Source of the DNA: Taibaiella chishuiensis
Lineage (GTDB): Bacteria; Bacteroidota; Bacteroidia; Chitinophagales; Chitinophagaceae
Direction: 5' to 3'
Assembly (NCBI RefSeq): GCF_003014535.1
Contig: NZ_PYGD01000003.1
Span: 346,564 to 410,563 of the forward strand
DNA: 64,000 nucleotides
The translations under genes and the position numbers were made by a program. Positions within the stretch are counted from its first letter, which is position 1. Every line of letters starts with the position of its first letter. The notes below the pieces were generated by a model. That model was not told where the DNA came from. It did not search any database and saw nothing but the letters and a program-made list of their open reading frames with translations. Positions 62,101-64,000 of the stretch are shown piece by piece.

Positions 62101-62647
62101 AGAGCGTAACCTGCCCCTGGCTACCTGTACCATGCCCAAGCGGGGGCAGTTTGTGTTTACCTCCTTCGAATATCCCAACGAATACAGTACGATCATCAAT
62201 GCGAACCGGGCGGTCGTATGGCCGCCGTTTAGCGGTACTTACGCTTACAATCTTAATGGCTCGCTGATCTTCCAGGGTTTTAATACCCCGGGTAATATCG
62301 AGGTATATGCCTGGCTGAGCCAGGGCAGCTTTACAGCCAATGGGGTAGCGGCCGTCGCTACAGGGCGTACCAAAGGCAACTGGACCCTGTACCGGGCCGA
62401 GATCCCCTATTACCAGACGGTCACCATAGGTGGCGCCTGTACCATGGATCAGCTGGCCATAGTGCCTGCGGGCAGCGACTTCGACGCCACGGTTTATGAT
62501 GAGCAGGACCGGGTGCATGCCAAAGTGAACGGCAATATGCAGACCAGCTTTTTTGAGTATGATGGCTTCGGAAGATTGCAGACTATAAAGGACGAAAAAG
62601 GTAACATTCTGAAAAATAACGTTTATCAATACCAATCTGCTCAATAA
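59120..62647 (+). CDS. Large secreted protein with SpvB/TcB-like N-terminus and YD-repeat C-terminus
   Basis: 1175 residues. Signal peptide 1-20 (LLLLTGFAGFASGLYAQ). The N-terminal segment (SLFTGTPQIDLPIHTLSGQGISLPVSLSYHAGGGVKVNDLASNCGLGFLLQTGGEISREIRG) has the pattern of SpvB/TcdB-type proteins that open an RHS shell. A large beta-rich middle follows with a carbohydrate-binding-like module (about 1010-1110, SFEYPNEYSTI ... YAYNLNGSLIF). YD repeats close it (TEYDTYGNPLTVETRGG, FFEYDGFGRLQTIKDEKGN). Followed after 9 bases by the DUF6443 RHS gene. Together they may form one shell. Confidence 0.8.
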   Translation: MKKILLLLTGFAGFASGLYAQQMEQPSANYLKGLNSLVKGAPETSQMMKYVDYPVSLFTGTPQIDLPIHTLSGQGISLPVSLSYHAGGGVKVNDLASNCGLGFLLQTGGEISREIRGIADETSAIGFINKAKPLSYYESIRPQYDDDPMALAHFLEWVDVAEGRMDLEPDIFYFNFGGFSGKFIYDELSHTFKNMNTADRKLKFTMAVSGSNSSGFTVTTDDGTRYIFNNVELSHSQNMLVAHAPISPDQVTSWKLSKIVNANATDSIELYYDYYSATFLSLGSSTTYQPINGGGANRSPVLNVFTNNTISGICRLRYIVSRTDSLSLVYAGVNREDFENQKALSKIVVSARGGDVKNIFKLHTSYFTRDAVVGPSPGGSFDQKSLRLDSLSDYGNSESNANPLRHRFAYNESIMMPARLSFAQDMWGYANNNGFAQHMAPPAYLNMGGIPLFLEGANRFPDAQRMKAGILEQVTLPTGGIIRFEYEPNTVSNPGLATLPNAITESHAISDWKGVGQSFAPSYIDSFVVNQAPNLAINANMGGVIAGISFSPDLPDSLRDNGVINGYPVFSLVRAAYPLPGITDPPFAGFSKQYPGYTANVHLPNGKYYLKINDLVNINPPNAANFVRALSFSVNFKVLDTAVAPPQYTAGGLRVKSITSTDPYGGGVKVRTFTYEDASGPWGRLIGPDFHSYVETRMSNGNQFWVRMGNNAMPGQGSMGNAVVYPKVVESVLEGSKQYKTYHSFLSVEPNYMNVLPFVPGTDNEYARGKEIETRWTELSGSTDVTRKRQASVYDYSPPLMPSNPALKIGAIKTVIDDYSESATNGSFPIFSITPYANVLSYVYLTSDSTFEIDNTGNVLQSSNSYTYGSNNKLPLTITSGNSKGELLVQKNGYATDAAEPALAPQPALAAQLTAANRVSDVLASRIYKNGTLLSQTQFKGHFTGSLYLVDSVLTAEYNNALETEARVTEYDTYGNPLTVETRGGRFRKYLWRKERNLPLATCTMPKRGQFVFTSFEYPNEYSTIINANRAVVWPPFSGTYAYNLNGSLIFQGFNTPGNIEVYAWLSQGSFTANGVAAVATGRTKGNWTLYRAEIPYYQTVTIGGACTMDQLAIVPAGSDFDATVYDEQDRVHAKVNGNMQTSFFEYDGFGRLQTIKDEKGNILKNNVYQYQSAQ

Positions 62648-62656
62648 GAAAACACC

Positions 62657-64000
62657 ATGAAACTTAGCAAACATACTCTATTATGGGCGGCGCTGACAGT
62701 ACTGATCCGTACCGTATCCGTAGCGCAACCCAGCGGTAATATTCCTGTTTCAGATTCGCCGTCTACAGCGGTACAGGCGCCATATCCGGGCCTGGTCAAT
62801 ATGGCCAACCCCGGCAAGTACAACTATATCCAGAGCATTACCCCCGACCAGCCTTTGCAGAGCCTGCCTGCCTCGGGTTACCAGTACCGGCAGCAGCGCG
62901 ACTACTTCGACGGGCTGGGTCGCCCGCTGCAAAGCATCCAGCGCCGGGCGCATGCCGATGGCAATGATATCATCCAGGTGCATGTATACGACAGCCTGGG
63001 GCGGGAACGGTACCAGTACCTGCCCTATGCCAACCAGCCCTTCGCTAACCAGGTGCCGGGTACGATACAGCTGCATGTCAACACCATGATGCGTAACTTT
63101 TACGACCTGGCCGGCCCTGATGAAGCGCCTTACAGCCGTACCGACTACGAGGCCTCCGTTTTAAGCCGCCCGCTTAAACAATTACAACCCGGCCGTGCCT
63201 GGGTAGGGGGCAACAGGGGTGTGCGGAACCTGTTCCGGTTCAATACGCCGGGCGAAGTAATGCTGTGGAATATAGACCGGGCCTTACATGCCAAGCCGTA
63301 TGTAAACGGTACCTATAATGCAGGCGAGTTGTCCGTTACCGAGACCACCGATGAAGATGGGCGCATCAACCAGGAATTCAAAGATAAAGATGGCCGCCTG
63401 GTGCTGCAGAAACGTTATGTCAACAACCCTGTTCCCTATTACGCCCATACGGGCTATGCCTGTACCTATTACGTATACGACGACCAGGGGCGGCTGCGTT
63501 TCGTAATCCCGCCACAGGCCGTTTACAATATGCCTGTGGGCTGGGATGTAGACCCCATACGGGAGTTCTGCTACAGTTACGAATACGACCGCCGTGGCCG
63601 GCTGATCGAGCGCAAAATACCGGGTAAGGCCGTAGAAGAATTCGTCTATGATGACCGGGACCGGCAGATCTTTAGCCGCGATGGCAACCAGAAGCAGAAC
63701 AATCAATGGGCTTTTACGATTTATGATGCAAGTGACCGGCCGGTTATAACCGGGTTAGGCGCTTTTACCTCGCCCCGCGATGTATTGCAGGGCCTGGTCG
63801 ATGATCCAGCCGTAGTGTACCCCCCGCCCGATATGTGGGCCTATATCAAAAACTACAGCCTTTACAACACCTATCCCACACAGATCAATGGGGCTACCAT
63901 CCTGGGTTATACCTATTACGACGATTACAGCCAACTGCCCGGCTTTAGCTACGATGCCACCCAGTACAATGGCGAACTGCCGGCCGCCAGCCAACCCCAG
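62657..64000 (+). CDS. DUF6443 RHS-repeat protein, 3' truncated
   Basis: The first 448 codons, running off the window edge. Signal peptide about 1-23 (LLWAALTVLIRTVSVAQ). The DUF6443 region (YNYIQSITPDQPLQSLPASGYQYRQQRDYFDGLGRPLQSIQRRAHADGNDIIQ) is followed by RHS/YD repeats (VYDSLGRERYQYLPY, TDEDGRINQEFKDKDGRLVLQKRYV, YVYDDQGRLRFVIPP, EYDRRGRLIERKIPG, VYDDRDRQIFSRDGNQ). Such proteins build a beta-shell around a C-terminal variable domain, often a toxin. The tail is outside the window and cannot be judged. Confidence 0.9.
   Translation, partial: MKLSKHTLLWAALTVLIRTVSVAQPSGNIPVSDSPSTAVQAPYPGLVNMANPGKYNYIQSITPDQPLQSLPASGYQYRQQRDYFDGLGRPLQSIQRRAHADGNDIIQVHVYDSLGRERYQYLPYANQPFANQVPGTIQLHVNTMMRNFYDLAGPDEAPYSRTDYEASVLSRPLKQLQPGRAWVGGNRGVRNLFRFNTPGEVMLWNIDRALHAKPYVNGTYNAGELSVTETTDEDGRINQEFKDKDGRLVLQKRYVNNPVPYYAHTGYACTYYVYDDQGRLRFVIPPQAVYNMPVGWDVDPIREFCYSYEYDRRGRLIERKIPGKAVEEFVYDDRDRQIFSRDGNQKQNNQWAFTIYDASDRPVITGLGAFTSPRDVLQGLVDDPAVVYPPPDMWAYIKNYSLYNTYPTQINGATILGYTYYDDYSQLPGFSYDATQYNGELPAASQPQ

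Noticed and set aside
1..64000. Search for tRNA, rRNA, CRISPR, IS and prophage
   Set aside because: I saw no tRNA-like cloverleaf with CCA, no repeat-spacer array, no transposase or integrase motif, and no phage gene cluster.

Overview
The window comes from a Bacteroidota chromosome, most likely from the Chitinophagales/Chitinophagaceae. The signs are many secreted proteins with type IX secretion (T9SS) C-terminal sorting domains of the YPNP type, a short primary sigma factor without region 1.1, TAnnTTTG promoter elements, SprA-era lipoprotein families (DUF4270, DUF4907), a short SurA-type foldase, a 40-residue ribosomal protein THX and DUF6443 RHS proteins. It is core chromosome with little sign of mobile DNA: I saw no transposase, integrase, CRISPR array, tRNA or rRNA.

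Layout. 1-7 kb: the 3' part of sdhB, a secreted CarboxypepD_reg-like protein, a 2OG-Fe(II) oxygenase, two tandem Omp28-type T9SS proteins, and surA on the minus strand. 7-16 kb: an orphan CoA-transferase A subunit, dapD, a GldM C-terminal-like protein, an MscS channel, an orphan OmpR-type regulator, a lytic transglycosylase, a DUF5683 protein, ruvX, and a LytS/LytR two-component pair. 16-20.5 kb: a minus-strand, partly overlapping four-gene envelope operon (Kelch lipoprotein, DUF4907, DUF4270, beta-barrel). Upstream of it lies a 9-bp direct repeat with 12-bp spacing, the usual geometry of a LytTR-type operator. 20.6-24.6 kb: two unknown secreted proteins and purE. 24.7-29.6 kb: housekeeping and small genes (SDR, YkgJ-type, PspC, THX, HU, SRPBCC, a MauE-thioredoxin fusion, a small lipoprotein).

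29.7-33.5 kb: a cobalamin-riboswitch operon that encodes a DUF4465 protein, a second T9SS surface protein and a DUF5074 beta-propeller lipoprotein. These resemble the BtuH and BtuG surface vitamin B12 binders, and two of them carry T9SS tails. No BtuB receptor is present in the window. 33.6-42.8 kb: a Smr protein, cspA, an Lrp-type regulator divergent from ahcY (with repeats between them), a T9SS coiled-coil protein, a YfiT-type transferase, a methyltransferase and several proteins of unknown function. 43-46 kb: two tandem 519-residue T9SS paralogues with nearly identical 3' ends. 46.3-57.2 kb: rpoD, gcdH, two DUF1579 paralogues, an Hsp20, a TonB-dependent receptor, a tiny lipoprotein/81-residue pair, a GT28-like glycosyltransferase and a DUF445 protein.

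57.4-64 kb (window end): a three-gene RHS locus. It holds a coiled-coil protein with a barrel-like end, a 1175-residue protein whose N-terminus resembles the SpvB/TcB shell and whose C-terminus carries YD repeats, and a DUF6443 RHS protein that runs off the edge. The best candidates for an undescribed system are this split RHS shell, the Kelch-DUF4907-DUF4270-barrel operon with its repeat operator, and the T9SS-anchored form of B12 capture.
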